Shown here: piece after piece, positions 1-8,778 of the stretch | Layout: every line of letters begins with the position of its first letter | Numbering within the stretch: the first letter of the stretch is position 1 | Assembly (NCBI GenBank): GCA_003576915.1 | Contig: QEVF01000013.1 | Span: 45,629-109,628 of the forward strand | Direction: 5' to 3' | Source of the DNA: Planctomycetota bacterium | GTDB lineage: Bacteria; Planctomycetota; UBA8742; UBA2392 | Length of the DNA stretch: 64,000 nt | Translations under genes and position numbers: made by a program | The notes under the pieces: model-generated | What the model saw: the letters and a program-made list of their open reading frames with translations, nothing else | Databases searched by the model: none | What the model was told of the DNA's origin: nothing

Positions 1-2
1 GG

Positions 3-539
3 GCGCCGCGCTATGAAACGGTCAAGATTGACAAGGAGCAGATCGGCATGCTGATCGGCCCCGGCGGCAAGAACATCCGCGCCCTGCAGGAGGCCACCAA
101 GTCAGTCATCAGCGTGGAAGAGGATGGCACAGTCAAGATCTTCAGCACCGAGGCCACGGGCGCCAAGGATGCCGCAGACAAGATCCGCGGCATGATGACC
201 AAGCCCGAAGTCGGCCAGCGCGTGACCGGACGCGTCACCAGCATGCGGGAGTTCGGCGCCTTTGTGGAGTTCGGCGTCGGCCAGGAAGCGCTGGTCCACG
301 TCAGCCAACTCTCCGACGGCTATGTCGAGAAGCCCGAAGATGTCGTCAAGGTTGGCGACGAAATCGAGGTCGAGATCATCAACGTCGACCCCACCGGCAA
401 GGTCAAGGCCAGCCGCAAGGCCGTGATCCTCAAGGACCGGGGCGAGGAGTACACCCCTGAACTCGGACGCGGCGGCGGCGGCGGGCGCGATCGCGGCGGG
501 CGCGGCGGCGGCCGGCGGGAGCACTCGCGGCGGGACTGA
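3..539 (+). CDS. pnp: Polyribonucleotide nucleotidyltransferase (PNPase), C-terminal part
   Basis: This is the 3' end of a gene that begins before the window; the open frame runs in from base 3. The visible 178 residues hold the KH domain (GxxGxxI-type loop in IGPGGKNIRALQ) and then an S1 RNA-binding domain (VGQRVTGRVTSMREFGAFVEF, ending near KASRKAVI). PNPase degrades RNA 3' to 5' by phosphorolysis and is part of the degradosome; the catalytic RNase PH domains lie upstream of the window. The tail after S1 is a short Gly/Arg-rich stretch (GRGGGGGRDRGGRGGG), a common basic RNA-contacting tail. A good intrinsic terminator follows at once, so this is probably the last gene of its transcript. Confidence 0.95.
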   Translation, partial: APRYETVKIDKEQIGMLIGPGGKNIRALQEATKSVISVEEDGTVKIFSTEATGAKDAADKIRGMMTKPEVGQRVTGRVTSMREFGAFVEFGVGQEALVHVSQLSDGYVEKPEDVVKVGDEIEVEIINVDPTGKVKASRKAVILKDRGEEYTPELGRGGGGGRDRGGRGGGRREHSRRD

Positions 540-558
540 TACGTTTCACGTGTGAAGC

Positions 559-590
559 AACCCGGCCCGGCTTTCGGGCCGGGTTTCGTT
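559..590 (+). terminator. Intrinsic terminator after pnp
   Basis: Perfect 11-bp stem (559-569 with 575-585) around a 5-nt loop GCTTT, followed by a short T-rich run. It sits 20 bases after the pnp stop codon. Confidence 0.85.
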
Positions 591-653
591 GGGGCCCCTA
601 CACGCGCCGGCCTGCACCTGCTAATTTGACGTTGCGGGGAAAGTGAGGCGCCT

Positions 654-1862
654 ATGACCCTTTCTCGACGTGATTTCCTGGCTCGCTGTTCGCTGGCCGT
701 GGCCGGCGTTTCACTCTCGACGCTCTTTGGCTGCGATTCAGCCCCGGGCGTCACCCTGGCCCAGGACGGCGCCAACAGCCCCAAGCCCGACACGCCGCGC
801 AAGCCCGACTCGCCTCTCGTGCAGAAGAAGGGCACGATCATCGGCGCTGCGCGCGGCATGCAGGACGGCAAGCAGGCCTTCTACCTGAGTGTGGTCAACC
901 TTGATGCACCCAGGCTCGCCGCCAAGCTGACCCCGCTGACCTTTCTGGCCCATGGTGTGTCGCCCAACCCCGTCAAGCCCCAGCGCGCGGTGCTCTTTGA
1001 GAAGCAGGGCAAAGGTTGCTGCGAGGTCGACCTCAAGGCCGGCAAGGTCCTGACCACGATTCCCACGGTGGACGGCCGCAAGTTCTACGGGCACGGCGCC
1101 TATTCGCTCGACGGAATGCTGCTCTATGGCACCGAAACGGAGATGGACACCTACCGGGGCGTGATCGTCGTGCGCGACGGCGAGACCTTCAAGGAACTTG
1201 GCAAGTTCCCGACCTTCGGCGAGGCGCCCCACGACTGCCACATGATTGACGAGGGCAAGACGCTGGTCATCACCAACGGCGGCGCAGCGCTTGGCAGCAG
1301 CGGGGAAACGGCCGCCCCCAGTGTAACCTTCGTGGATATCAAGACCGAGAAGCTGATCGAGCGGGTGACCTTTCCCAATGAAAGGCTCAACGCCGGCCAC
1401 CTCGCCATCACCGCGGCCAAAGATCTGGTGGTCGTGTCGGCCCCCCGCGACGGCGTACCCAACCAGGCCGCGGCCCAGGGAGGCATCACACTCCGCCCGG
1501 CAGGCGCCAGCGCCGAGTCCATGTCGAATCCGGCCGACGTGGTGTCCAGGATGATCGGGGAAACCCTGAGCGTGAGCATTCACGAGGCGACAGGCGTGGT
1601 GGGCGCCACCAATCCGACGGGGAACATCGTCACGTTCTGGAACCTGAAAGAGCGAAAGCTGGTCAAGTCCATGGAAATGGGCCGCCCGCTGGGCATCACC
1701 CAGACCCTGGACCGCAAGGAGTTCATTATCAGCTTCTGCCCCGACCCCACCACAGCGGCCCTCCAGCGCTTCAACGCTGAGACCCTGGAGCCGGTGCCGG
1801 GCAGTCGCTTCGATGAAGCCTACATGAGCGGCAGCCACATCATCGCCTACGACCTGGCCTGA
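654..1862 (+). CDS. DUF1513-like exported protein with Tat and lipobox-like signal
   Basis: A 402-residue protein. The N-terminus MTLSRRDFLARC carries a twin-arginine motif (SRRDFL), a hydrophobic stretch and then LFGC, which fits a lipobox, so it is probably a Tat-exported lipoprotein. The body is built of short beta-strand units with GxxxxS/T turns (for example HGAYSLDGMLLYGTE and GEAPHDCHMIDEG), like the beta-propeller DUF1513 family. That family has no firmly established activity. The start is supported by a purine-rich AGTGAGG about 8 bases upstream. It stands alone between the pnp terminator and convergent ruvA. The DUF1513 assignment rests on overall resemblance and is moderately sure; export is more secure. 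Confidence 0.72.
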   Translation: MTLSRRDFLARCSLAVAGVSLSTLFGCDSAPGVTLAQDGANSPKPDTPRKPDSPLVQKKGTIIGAARGMQDGKQAFYLSVVNLDAPRLAAKLTPLTFLAHGVSPNPVKPQRAVLFEKQGKGCCEVDLKAGKVLTTIPTVDGRKFYGHGAYSLDGMLLYGTETEMDTYRGVIVVRDGETFKELGKFPTFGEAPHDCHMIDEGKTLVITNGGAALGSSGETAAPSVTFVDIKTEKLIERVTFPNERLNAGHLAITAAKDLVVVSAPRDGVPNQAAAQGGITLRPAGASAESMSNPADVVSRMIGETLSVSIHEATGVVGATNPTGNIVTFWNLKERKLVKSMEMGRPLGITQTLDRKEFIISFCPDPTTAALQRFNAETLEPVPGSRFDEAYMSGSHIIAYDLA

Positions 1863-1918
1863 CGGGCCGGCGGGCCTTGGAAATACGGCCTGCTCACGCA
1901 AACCCGCAGCGGCTTGCG

Positions 1919-1978
1919 CATTTCAGGCGGCTGCAAGGCCGCCTGAAATGGACGTCGGGCCAGATTCATTCTGGCCCG
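1919..1978. repeat. Two adjacent perfect hairpins between convergent genes
   Basis: Hairpin 1 has a 13-bp stem (1919-1931 with 1938-1950) and 6-nt loop; hairpin 2 has a 9-bp stem (1956-1964 with 1970-1978) and loop TTCAT. Neither has a T-run. They lie between the DUF1513 gene and ruvA, which point at each other, so a two-way transcription barrier is the simplest role. Confidence 0.6.
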
Positions 1979-2141
1979 CGCGTTCGCTCCACAACGCCGG
2001 CTTGAAGCATTTTGGGGAGTTGGTTCAGCCGCACTCCCTGCTGGTCGGGCCATCGCTGGGCCGGAGGGCCGTGTCGCAGGGGATTTCCACGAATCAGGTC
2101 AGGCCCGGCTTTTCAACCCCTGCGAATGGGCCCGTGCGCCC

Positions 2142-2741
2142 TCAAATGAGCTGCAACGCGCGCTTGACGAGGTCTTCCGTAGCCGCGCCTTCTTTGGATG
2201 ATTTGAGGGCTTCGTCCACGGCCTGCTCGCTTTGTCCGCGCGGATAGCCCAGTGCCAGCAGGGCCAGCACGGCGTCGGCGGCGGCCCCGGCCCGCGAGGA
2301 GGGCGCCCTGCGCGGCGCCTCAGCCGCCGCTGCCAGGCCCGCAACTTTGTCCTTCAACTCAATCACCAGGCGCTCGGCGCGCTTGGGACCGATGCCCTTG
2401 AGGCGCTTGAGCGTGGGCAAGTCTCCGGCGGCAATGGCATGGATCAACTCGTCTGGGCTCGCCGCGCACAGCATCTGCAGCGCCGTGGAGGGCCCCACGC
2501 CCTGGACCAGCAGCAGCGCCTCAAACAGTTCACGTTCGCGCTCCGTGGCGAAGCCGTAAAGGCGCTCTTCGCCCTGTTCGGCGTTGATGGTGTGGTGAAG
2601 CAGCAGGCGCGCTTCCTGGCCCGGCTTGAGCTTGCCGCTGGTGGATAGGGGGACCAGCACGCGGTAGCCAATGCCCCCGGCCTCGACGATGGCCAGGCCG
2701 GGAAAGGCTGATATCACGCTGCCGCGGATGTATTCGAACAT
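2142..2741 (-). CDS. ruvA: Holliday junction branch migration protein RuvA
   Basis: RuvA binds four-way Holliday junctions and loads the RuvB helicase during recombinational repair. The 199-residue length is normal for the family. The N-terminal OB fold begins MFEYIRGSV; two helix-hairpin-helix motifs follow (LLVQGVGPSTAL near residue 77 and LKRLKGIGPKRAERLVIELKDK near 112); the C-terminal domain III, which contacts RuvB, ends LVKRALQLI. I start at 2741 rather than at the upstream in-frame codon at 2801 because RuvA begins with this motif and GGAAGGGAACCT lies just upstream. ruvB and ruvC are not in the window. It diverges from the DUF2330 pair. Confidence 0.95.
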   Translation of the reverse strand: MFEYIRGSVISAFPGLAIVEAGGIGYRVLVPLSTSGKLKPGQEARLLLHHTINAEQGEERLYGFATERERELFEALLLVQGVGPSTALQMLCAASPDELIHAIAAGDLPTLKRLKGIGPKRAERLVIELKDKVAGLAAAAEAPRRAPSSRAGAAADAVLALLALGYPRGQSEQAVDEALKSSKEGAATEDLVKRALQLI

Positions 2742-2872
2742 AGGTTCCCTTCCGACCGGGTTTGTCGCAGAGCCTATCGCCTGCAGCGCGGCAGGAAACA
2801 CCCAAATTCGCGGGAACTCGCGGCAAGCCCTTGGCGTTTCATGGGCGAACCCCAGTCTTCCCCGGAGTAGAC

Positions 2873-3886
2873 ATGCGTTTGACTCGCTCTGTCGCCATCG
2901 GCGCCCTGGTGCTTGCGGCCGGCGCCCTTTCCGTCCTTGCGATGCAGGGCCGCCCGGCCGGCGCCTGCGAACACCCGCCCAGGGAGTTCAAGTATCCCAT
3001 CAAGGCCGGCGCCCAGCGCGGCCTGATCATGTTCGCCGGCGGGCGCCAGCACATGGTGATTGCGCCCAGCTACTCCATTGAGGACGTGCCGGCGGAAAAG
3101 ATCAAGAACGACGCCATTGAGGGATTCACCAGCCTGGCCTGGGTCATACCCGTGCCTGCGCTGCCGGATACCTACGAAGAAGCCAGCGCAAAGCTGTTTG
3201 CCAGCCTCGAGGAGTTCACCAGGCCCCACGAAGCCATCGGCAAGAACAGTCAGCGCGACGACAACGACGAGAAGGGCGAGGAAGAAGGCGCGCAGTTCTT
3301 CGAGCCCGTCAAGGCCGGGGCCTACGCCATCCAGCCCATCAAGGCCAGCGGCGACAAGGGCAGCCTGGAGCTGAACACCTGGCTGGACGAGAACGGCTTT
3401 GGGAAGATCAAGGAAGACCTGCTGAAGTATTACAACGAGAACAACTTCTACTGGCTGGCCATCAAGCTTTCCGCGGAAAAGGGCCTCCCTGTCGAGGGCG
3501 CGCTCAAGCCCCTGCACATCGGCATGTTCTGCGCCAAACCCACCTACCCCCTCAAGATCCGGGCAGGCATGGGCGCCTTCGACCTCGAACTTTACCTGAT
3601 CACTCGGGACGAAGTGGACCTCGACAAGTCCAAGGGCTTTGGCCTGCACACCATCGAACAGGCCGACAGCGCATTCCTCCAGAGCAACCGCAAGACGACC
3701 TTCGACGTCCTGCCTTCGGAGGTGCGCGATCTGGTCAAGAATGTGGCGGAGGACAAGCCCCGCATCGGCCAGTTGCGAAAGGGCGAAATCTATTGTTACC
3801 GCTTCATGGGCAGCGAGCTGGACGCCGGCAAGCTGACCACTGAGCTGACCTTCGAATTCAAGGCATCCGGGGACAAGCGCAAGTAG
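2873..3886 (+). CDS. Exported DUF2330 family protein, copy 1
   Basis: A 337-residue protein with a Sec-type signal peptide (MRLTRSVAIGALVLAAGALSVLA). The mature part starts with Cys and a Tyr/Pro-rich strand (ACEHPPREFKYPIKAGAQ) followed by QRGLIMF and a FTSLAWVIPVPALPD segment, which match the DUF2330 family of bacterial exported proteins of unknown function. The start at 2873 is chosen over an upstream in-frame ATG at 2762 because GGAG lies 7 bases before it and it opens the signal peptide. It is paired with a paralogue 25 bases downstream. A Glu/Asp-rich insert (DDNDEKGEEEG) near residue 128 differs from the second copy. Confidence 0.8.
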   Translation: MRLTRSVAIGALVLAAGALSVLAMQGRPAGACEHPPREFKYPIKAGAQRGLIMFAGGRQHMVIAPSYSIEDVPAEKIKNDAIEGFTSLAWVIPVPALPDTYEEASAKLFASLEEFTRPHEAIGKNSQRDDNDEKGEEEGAQFFEPVKAGAYAIQPIKASGDKGSLELNTWLDENGFGKIKEDLLKYYNENNFYWLAIKLSAEKGLPVEGALKPLHIGMFCAKPTYPLKIRAGMGAFDLELYLITRDEVDLDKSKGFGLHTIEQADSAFLQSNRKTTFDVLPSEVRDLVKNVAEDKPRIGQLRKGEIYCYRFMGSELDAGKLTTELTFEFKASGDKRK

Positions 3887-3911
3887 CGCCCCTGATCAAG
3901 GAGACATCGAC

Positions 3912-4940
3912 ATGCTGCTGAAGACCCTGAGTTACTCGGCCCTTTGCGCTGGCCTGTTCGTGGGCGGCCTGAGCCTCTTTGCGCCTGCCACCGACGCCTG
4001 CATCCACCCGGCCAAGACCTTCGAGTATCCCCTGCGCGCGGGCGCCCAGCGCGGCATCATCTTCTTCCACGACGGCCGCGAGGAACTCATTCTGCGCCCC
4101 AGCTATCAGGTGGAAGTGGACAAATCCAAGATCCGTGAAGACGGCACCCTGCCCGGCCTGTCCACCCTGGCCTGGATCGTGCCCCTGCCCAGCCTGCCCG
4201 ACCGTTATACGGAGGCCGACGACAGCCTGGTCAGCGACCTTCAGAAGTTCGCCGCGGTCGAAACCGATGGCCAGTGGCGCCGCGGGCCCGCCAAGGGCGC
4301 CGATCGCAAGAACCACGGACCGGCCGAGGGCGGCGCCGAGTTCCACGAAGAGGTCAAGGTGGGCAACTACACGATTCAGCCCATCAAGGCCAGCGGCGAA
4401 AAAGGCGGCATCGAGCTGAACGCCTGGCTCGATGAAAACGGATTTGGCAAGGTCGCCGATGCCACCCTGAAGCACTACCTCGACAAGGGCTACTACTGGC
4501 TGGCCGTCAAGCTGCACAAGAGCGAGGGCCTGCCCGCCAACGGCACCGTAAAGCCCCTGCAGATCAGCTTCGCGACGGACAAACCCGTCTACCCGCTGAA
4601 GATCAACGCCGGCCGGGGCACCATTGACCTTGAGATGTGGCTGTTCAGCAAGCAGAAGCTGGACGTCAAGTGCCTGGACACCTACGGCCTGTGGCTGGCC
4701 GAAACCGAGCCCACCATGGGCGACGGTGCCGTGCAGAAGAACCGCGAAACCGCCTTCGACAAGCTGCCCGAGAGCGCAAGGAAGGCCCTGGAGGGCGCCA
4801 TGGAGCAGCAGAAGGCCCTCCGCCCCCTCAAGGAAGGCCCTCTCTTCTGCTACCGCATTTTCGGACAGAATCTGGATGCCGGCGCCAAGCTGTCCAAACT
4901 TGACAAGGACCTGGAGTTCCGCTTCGAAGGCGCCAAATAG
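3912..4940 (+). CDS. Exported DUF2330 family protein, copy 2
   Basis: A 342-residue paralogue of the gene just upstream. It has a signal peptide (MLLKTLSYSALCAGLFVGG...), a mature N-terminus ACIHPAKTFEYPLRAGAQRG, and the same order of motifs: LSTLAWIVPLPSLPD, NYTIQPIKASGEKGG, ELNAWLDENGFGK and YYWLAVKL. A strong AGGAG lies upstream of the ATG. The 25-base gap and shared orientation suggest one transcript. Tandem duplication followed by divergence is the likely origin. Substrate and role are unknown; an extracytoplasmic binding or structural function is only a guess. Confidence 0.8.
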   Translation: MLLKTLSYSALCAGLFVGGLSLFAPATDACIHPAKTFEYPLRAGAQRGIIFFHDGREELILRPSYQVEVDKSKIREDGTLPGLSTLAWIVPLPSLPDRYTEADDSLVSDLQKFAAVETDGQWRRGPAKGADRKNHGPAEGGAEFHEEVKVGNYTIQPIKASGEKGGIELNAWLDENGFGKVADATLKHYLDKGYYWLAVKLHKSEGLPANGTVKPLQISFATDKPVYPLKINAGRGTIDLEMWLFSKQKLDVKCLDTYGLWLAETEPTMGDGAVQKNRETAFDKLPESARKALEGAMEQQKALRPLKEGPLFCYRIFGQNLDAGAKLSKLDKDLEFRFEGAK

Positions 4941-4947
4941 CCTTCAC

Positions 4948-4967
4948 GGGGCCCGGCGACAGGCCCC
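4948..4967 (+). terminator. Weak hairpin after the DUF2330 pair
   Basis: GGGGCC at 4948-4953 pairs with GGCCCC at 4962-4967 across an 8-nt loop. No T-run follows, so termination here is uncertain. Confidence 0.3.
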
Positions 4968-5038
4968 GGGACTTGACTTGCCCCAGGCTGGCAAGGCGTG
5001 GCTGCGTTGCTACCATTCGCGCCCGACGCGTTGGGTGT

Positions 5039-5181
<143 letters not shown>

Positions 5182-5219
5182 CGCTTACGCGCGGCTTGTT
5201 TGCCGCGCTGCTCCGCTTC

Positions 5220-5244
5220 GCCAACGCGCCACTGGCGCGTTGGC
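5220..5244. repeat. Perfect palindrome between the two tRNA-linked repeats
   Basis: An 11-bp perfect stem (5220-5230 with 5234-5244) with loop ACT, ending exactly where repeat copy 2 begins. Confidence 0.8.
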
Positions 5245-5336
5245 GGGTTCGAGTCCCAGCCGACCTACCAACGGGTCCTGGTGGTGGACGCCGGGAGGCG
5301 TGGCGATGCCTGTTCGGCCCTTCGGGCCGGCCGCTA
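5245..5336 (+). repeat. 92-bp direct repeat, copy 2, with a truncated tRNA-Lys 3' end
   Basis: Identical to 5090-5181, including the T arm, 3' acceptor strand and CCA of tRNA-Lys, but with no 5' half, so it cannot form a tRNA. The layout is like the att duplication left by tRNA-targeting elements or a partial tandem duplication (period 155 bp). Confidence 0.9.
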
Positions 5337-5359
5337 TATTGGACACTCAGGAGCTTCTC

Positions 5360-5479
5360 ATGCTTGCAGCCCTCGACCACAACGACATCATGGGCCTCAT
5401 CACCTTTGCGGCCTCCGCTTCACTCTGGGCTTTCGTCATCGGCCTGGCGATCTGGTCGCAGTTCGCGCAGGAGCATTGA
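5360..5479 (+). CDS. Small single-pass membrane protein (39 residues)
   Basis: A short open frame starting MLAALDHNDIMGLITFAAS and ending SQFAQEH. It has one clear hydrophobic segment (about residues 11-33) with acidic/polar ends. CAGGAGC sits 8 bases before the ATG, and TATATT (5335-5340) could be a -10 box. Small proteins of this form are often subunits or regulators of membrane complexes, but I recognise no family. The good ribosome site and membrane segment are the case for it; its length makes it less certain. Confidence 0.5.
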   Translation: MLAALDHNDIMGLITFAASASLWAFVIGLAIWSQFAQEH

Positions 5480-5567
5480 CCTCTTGGGCCGCGCAGGCCC
5501 GACGGCGCTCTGCGCAGCCCCCATACATGCCCAAGCGCCGCACAGGCCCCGGACCGGGCATTGAGCC

Positions 5568-7349
5568 ATGGCTGAAGAACGCATCGAACCTGTCTCCCGC
5601 AGGCAGACCACCGCCTCCACGGCGCTGGCCGTTCATTACACGGTGCGCATGCCGCACCCTGCCAGCCACAATTTCGAGGTGGAAGTCGCGGTCAGCGGAG
5701 CCCCGGGCGAGGTGACACTGGCGTTGCCCGCCTGGACTCCCGGCAGCTACAAGATCCGTGACTTTGCCAAGAACGTATCAAGTTTCCGCGCCCGGGATTC
5801 CCGCGGCGCCCTTGAAGTACGCCAGCTTGACAAGCAGCGCTGGCGCGTCGCGGCGGGTCATCAGGGCCGCTTCAAGGCCAGCTTCACGCTCTATGCCGAC
5901 GAGTTTTCCGTCCGCACCCCGCACCTCGACGACACCCACGGCTTCTTCCTCGGCACGAACCTGCTGCCCTACATCGAGCGCGAGGCGGGTTTTCCGGCCC
6001 CGGCCAGGCACAGCGTCACCGTGGTGCCCCCCCGGGGCTGGAAGGTGGCCACCGGACTCAAACCCGTGAAGGGCAAGGCCTTCACCTACCTCGCCGAGGA
6101 CTACGACATTCTGGGCGACTCCATCTTCGAGATCGGCACCCACGAGCTGCACAGCTTCAAGGCCTTCGGCGTGCGCCATGACGTCGCCATCGTGGGCTGG
6201 GGCAACTTCAACGCCCGCCAGATGGTGGCTGACATCAAGAAGCTCTGTGAGACCGAGCCCCGGCTGTTTGGCGGCGTCCCCTACGACTACTATCTGTTCG
6301 TGATCCACTGTTTCCCCGATGCCGGGGGCGGGCTGGAGCACCTGAACTCCTGTGTCTGCGGCTGGCCCAGCTTCAAGTTCAAGCCCCGCGAAGAATACGA
6401 CAACTTCCTGCGCCTGGTAGCTCACGAGTACTTTCATGTCTGGAACGTCAAGCGCATCCGGCCTGCCATCCTTGGCCCCTTTGATTATTCGCGCGAGCAA
6501 TACACCCGCGCGCTCTGGGTCATGGAAGGACTGACGCAGTACTACGAGAAACTCTGGTGCGCGCGCGCCGGCCTGCTGGGTGATGAAGCCCTGCTCAACA
6601 GCTATGCCGAGAACATCGACCGCGAAGACAACCGTCCCGGCCGCAAAGTCATGTCTCTGGAGGAGTCGAGCTGGCTGGCCTGGACCAAGCTCTATCAGGC
6701 CGACGAAAACTTCATCAACAGCGGCGTGAGCTATTACTCCCGGGGTTCTCAGGTGGGCTTTGTGCTTGATGCGCGCCTGCGCGCCCTGACGGACGGCGAG
6801 AGATCCCTCGATGATGTCATGAAGGCCGCCATGGAGCGTTATGGCTGGCCCAAACCCGGCTTTGCCGAGGGCGAGTTCGAGAAACTCTGCAGCGAAATCG
6901 CCGGCCAATCCCTGGATGATTTCTTCGAGGCCCATGTACGCGGCACTTCAGAGCTCGATTACCGCGAGGTCCTTGAAGTCTACGGCCTGGAGTTCAAGCG
7001 CGACAAGGACGAGCCGTCGGCCTGGCTTGGACTGACCCACGGCACCAAAGACGGCGCATTCCAGGTGCGGACTGTGGAGGCCGGCAGCCCCGCCATGGCC
7101 GCGGGGCTTCAGGTCCGCGATGAATTGCTCGCGCTCAACGGGCACAGAGTCACCGCCAAGGACTTCGACGACCGACTCAAGGACTTCCGCAAGGGCGACA
7201 GGATCAGCCTGACCCTGTTCAGGCGCGGCAGGCTCGTCGAGGCGCGCCTTACCGTGGCCGAAAAACCCGCGGGCAAACTCAAGCTGGTCCGGGTGGCCAA
7301 GCCCACGGCGCTTCAAGACAGGAACTTCCGGCGCTGGTTGTGGAAGTGA
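5568..7349 (+). CDS. M61 family (glycyl aminopeptidase-like) metallopeptidase with PDZ domain
   Basis: A 593-residue zinc peptidase. The N-terminal beta domain has the family strand pattern (LALPAWTPGSYKIRDFAKN). The catalytic domain carries HEYFH at residues 286-290 followed by WNVKRIRP, and the downstream Glu region GLTQYYE. A PDZ domain near residues 490-560 (VEAGSPAMAAGLQVRDELLALNG) would bind peptide ends. M61 enzymes cleave N-terminal Gly or Ala residues or act as general peptidases. There is no obvious signal peptide, so it is probably cytoplasmic. The next gene follows closely. Confidence 0.9.
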   Translation: MAEERIEPVSRRQTTASTALAVHYTVRMPHPASHNFEVEVAVSGAPGEVTLALPAWTPGSYKIRDFAKNVSSFRARDSRGALEVRQLDKQRWRVAAGHQGRFKASFTLYADEFSVRTPHLDDTHGFFLGTNLLPYIEREAGFPAPARHSVTVVPPRGWKVATGLKPVKGKAFTYLAEDYDILGDSIFEIGTHELHSFKAFGVRHDVAIVGWGNFNARQMVADIKKLCETEPRLFGGVPYDYYLFVIHCFPDAGGGLEHLNSCVCGWPSFKFKPREEYDNFLRLVAHEYFHVWNVKRIRPAILGPFDYSREQYTRALWVMEGLTQYYEKLWCARAGLLGDEALLNSYAENIDREDNRPGRKVMSLEESSWLAWTKLYQADENFINSGVSYYSRGSQVGFVLDARLRALTDGERSLDDVMKAAMERYGWPKPGFAEGEFEKLCSEIAGQSLDDFFEAHVRGTSELDYREVLEVYGLEFKRDKDEPSAWLGLTHGTKDGAFQVRTVEAGSPAMAAGLQVRDELLALNGHRVTAKDFDDRLKDFRKGDRISLTLFRRGRLVEARLTVAEKPAGKLKLVRVAKPTALQDRNFRRWLWK

Positions 7350-7382
7350 CCGGCGGCCAGGCCCGCCTTGGACGGTGAACCC

Positions 7383-7811
7383 ATGACCAGAAAACCCCTC
7401 CGCTTGCCCAGCGCCGAACAGATCAAGGGCTACCGCAGGCGGCAGCGCGCGGCCCTGCAGCGGCAGGACATCACGGACGAAATGCGCAGCGCCGACTTCT
7501 GGCGCGGCGCTCGCGGACGCGACGAGGTACTGGCCCGCCACGTGCAACGGATCTCCCACAATGTCAGCCAGGCCCTGCGCAAGAGGCCGGGGGAGTCGGC
7601 CGCGCTGGAAGAGGCCCTCGCCATGCTTTCGGACCAGCTTGCCTCCCAGGCCCTGCTGATTCAGGCCCTGCTCTGCTACCTTGAGGACAGCCCGGACTTC
7701 GACAAGGCGAAATTCCGCGAGATCATGCTCAACCTGGATGCGGCCGACGGCGAAGTGGACGGCAAGCTCGGCGGACGCAAGGCGGCTTCACGGCGCCCAA
7801 ATCGCCCTTGA
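7383..7811 (+). CDS. Conserved-looking protein of unknown function
   Basis: A 142-residue, highly charged, mostly helical protein. It begins MTRKPLRLPSAEQIKGYRRRQ, has a Arg-rich N-terminal third, a helical centre (LEEALAMLSDQLASQALLIQALLCYLE) and a basic tail. No signal peptide or membrane segment is visible. A TTG-initiated frame 15 bases longer exists; I prefer the ATG. It follows the M61 peptidase by 33 bases and is probably in the same transcript. I do not recognise the family. Confidence 0.6.
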   Translation: MTRKPLRLPSAEQIKGYRRRQRAALQRQDITDEMRSADFWRGARGRDEVLARHVQRISHNVSQALRKRPGESAALEEALAMLSDQLASQALLIQALLCYLEDSPDFDKAKFREIMLNLDAADGEVDGKLGGRKAASRRPNRP

Positions 7812-7904
7812 CGGCGCCGCCAAGTGGGCTAACCTTCACATTCCCTCTGAAGAACCCCTATGGCTGCCGCGCTTGACCGCGGTCCATACGTTGCGGGGAA
7901 ACAT

Positions 7905-8117
7905 ATGCGCAAGCTGTTGCTCCTGGCCATCATTGCGATGGGTACGTCGTTCACCACGGGCTGCTTCTCGTTCGTGGACTGGCAGCACAACCTCAACCAC
8001 CTTCGCGCGTGGAACGAGGACCTCGACCGTATGCATCGCACGATTGACCGGTACATCTTCAACTACGACTACGACGACCCGAGCCGCGACATCCGTTACG
8101 AGTCGCCCAACACCTAG
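7905..8117 (+). CDS. Small putative lipoprotein
   Basis: A 70-residue product. MRKLLLLAIIAMGTSFTTGC is a classic lipoprotein signal with Cys at 20. The mature 50 residues are rich in Asp, Asn, His and Tyr (for example RYIFNYDYDDPSRD). I choose 7905 over the in-frame ATG at 7860 because GGGGAAAC lies just upstream and it opens the signal peptide. It is followed by a strong hairpin. Its function is unknown. Confidence 0.65.
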   Translation: MRKLLLLAIIAMGTSFTTGCFSFVDWQHNLNHLRAWNEDLDRMHRTIDRYIFNYDYDDPSRDIRYESPNT

Positions 8118-8133
8118 GCTTGGCCTCTCTTGC

Positions 8134-8168
8134 CGCTTCGCGACGCCCATGGCGTCGCGTAAGCGTTT
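8134..8168 (+). terminator. Hairpin terminator after the small lipoprotein gene
   Basis: A 9-bp perfect core (8139-8147 with 8151-8159, loop CAT) is extended by CGCTT/AAGCG with one bulge, then TTT. It separates the lipoprotein gene from dut. Confidence 0.6.
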
Positions 8169-8207
8169 AGACACCCGCCCATCGGCCCTTCTTCCCCGAG
8201 GCTGCCC

Positions 8208-8642
8208 ATGAATATCGCCGTCAAACGCCTGCCCGCCGCGGAGGGACTGCCCCTGCCCGCCTACGCCACCGAGCTGGCAGCCGGGGCAGATGTGTGCTCC
8301 GCCGAGGAACACAACCTGGCTCCCGGCGCCTGGGTGGCCGTCGGCACGGGGCTGGCCTTCGAGATTCCCGCCGGGGCGGAAATCCAGGTGCGGCCGCGCT
8401 CGGGCCTGGCCGCCCGTCAGGGCGTGACCGTGCTCAACGCGCCCGGCACCATTGACGCCGATTACCGCGGAGAACTGCGCGTTCTGCTCATCAATCATGG
8501 ACGCGAACCCTTCATCATCACGCGCGGCATGCGTATCGCGCAGCTGGTCGTGGCCCCGGTGACCCGCGCCGCGTTCAGTGAGGCCCGGCGGTTGAGCGAA
8601 ACGGCGCGCGGCGAGGGTGGTTTTGGCTCCACGGGGCGCTGA
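8208..8642 (+). CDS. dut: Deoxyuridine 5'-triphosphate nucleotidohydrolase (dUTPase)
   Basis: Hydrolyses dUTP to dUMP and pyrophosphate, keeping uracil out of DNA and supplying dUMP for thymidylate. The 144-residue length and all five motifs of the trimeric family are present: AGADVCS (25-31), PRSGLA (63-68), [10 protein letters not shown] (80-89, with the catalytic Asp and Tyr), RIAQL (109-113) and the C-terminal [10 protein letters not shown] (134-143) that closes over the active site. GAGG lies upstream of the ATG. It is followed by an unrelated exported-protein pair. Confidence 0.97.
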   Translation: MNIAVKRLPAAEGLPLPAYATELAAGADVCSAEEHNLAPGAWVAVGTGLAFEIPAGAEIQVRPRSGLAARQGVTVLNAPGTIDADYRGELRVLLINHGREPFIITRGMRIAQLVVAPVTRAAFSEARRLSETARGEGGFGSTGR

Positions 8643-8778
8643 GGGACCAGCACGAAAGTTGCGGGCTCCGCTGGTGCCGCGGCCCCGTTTTTTCGTATTG
8701 TGCAACTGCGCCGCGTAGGGCCGCACGGTCATTGAGCCGTGAAGGGCGCAATTCTTCCAACCAACAACAGGAGTCCGT

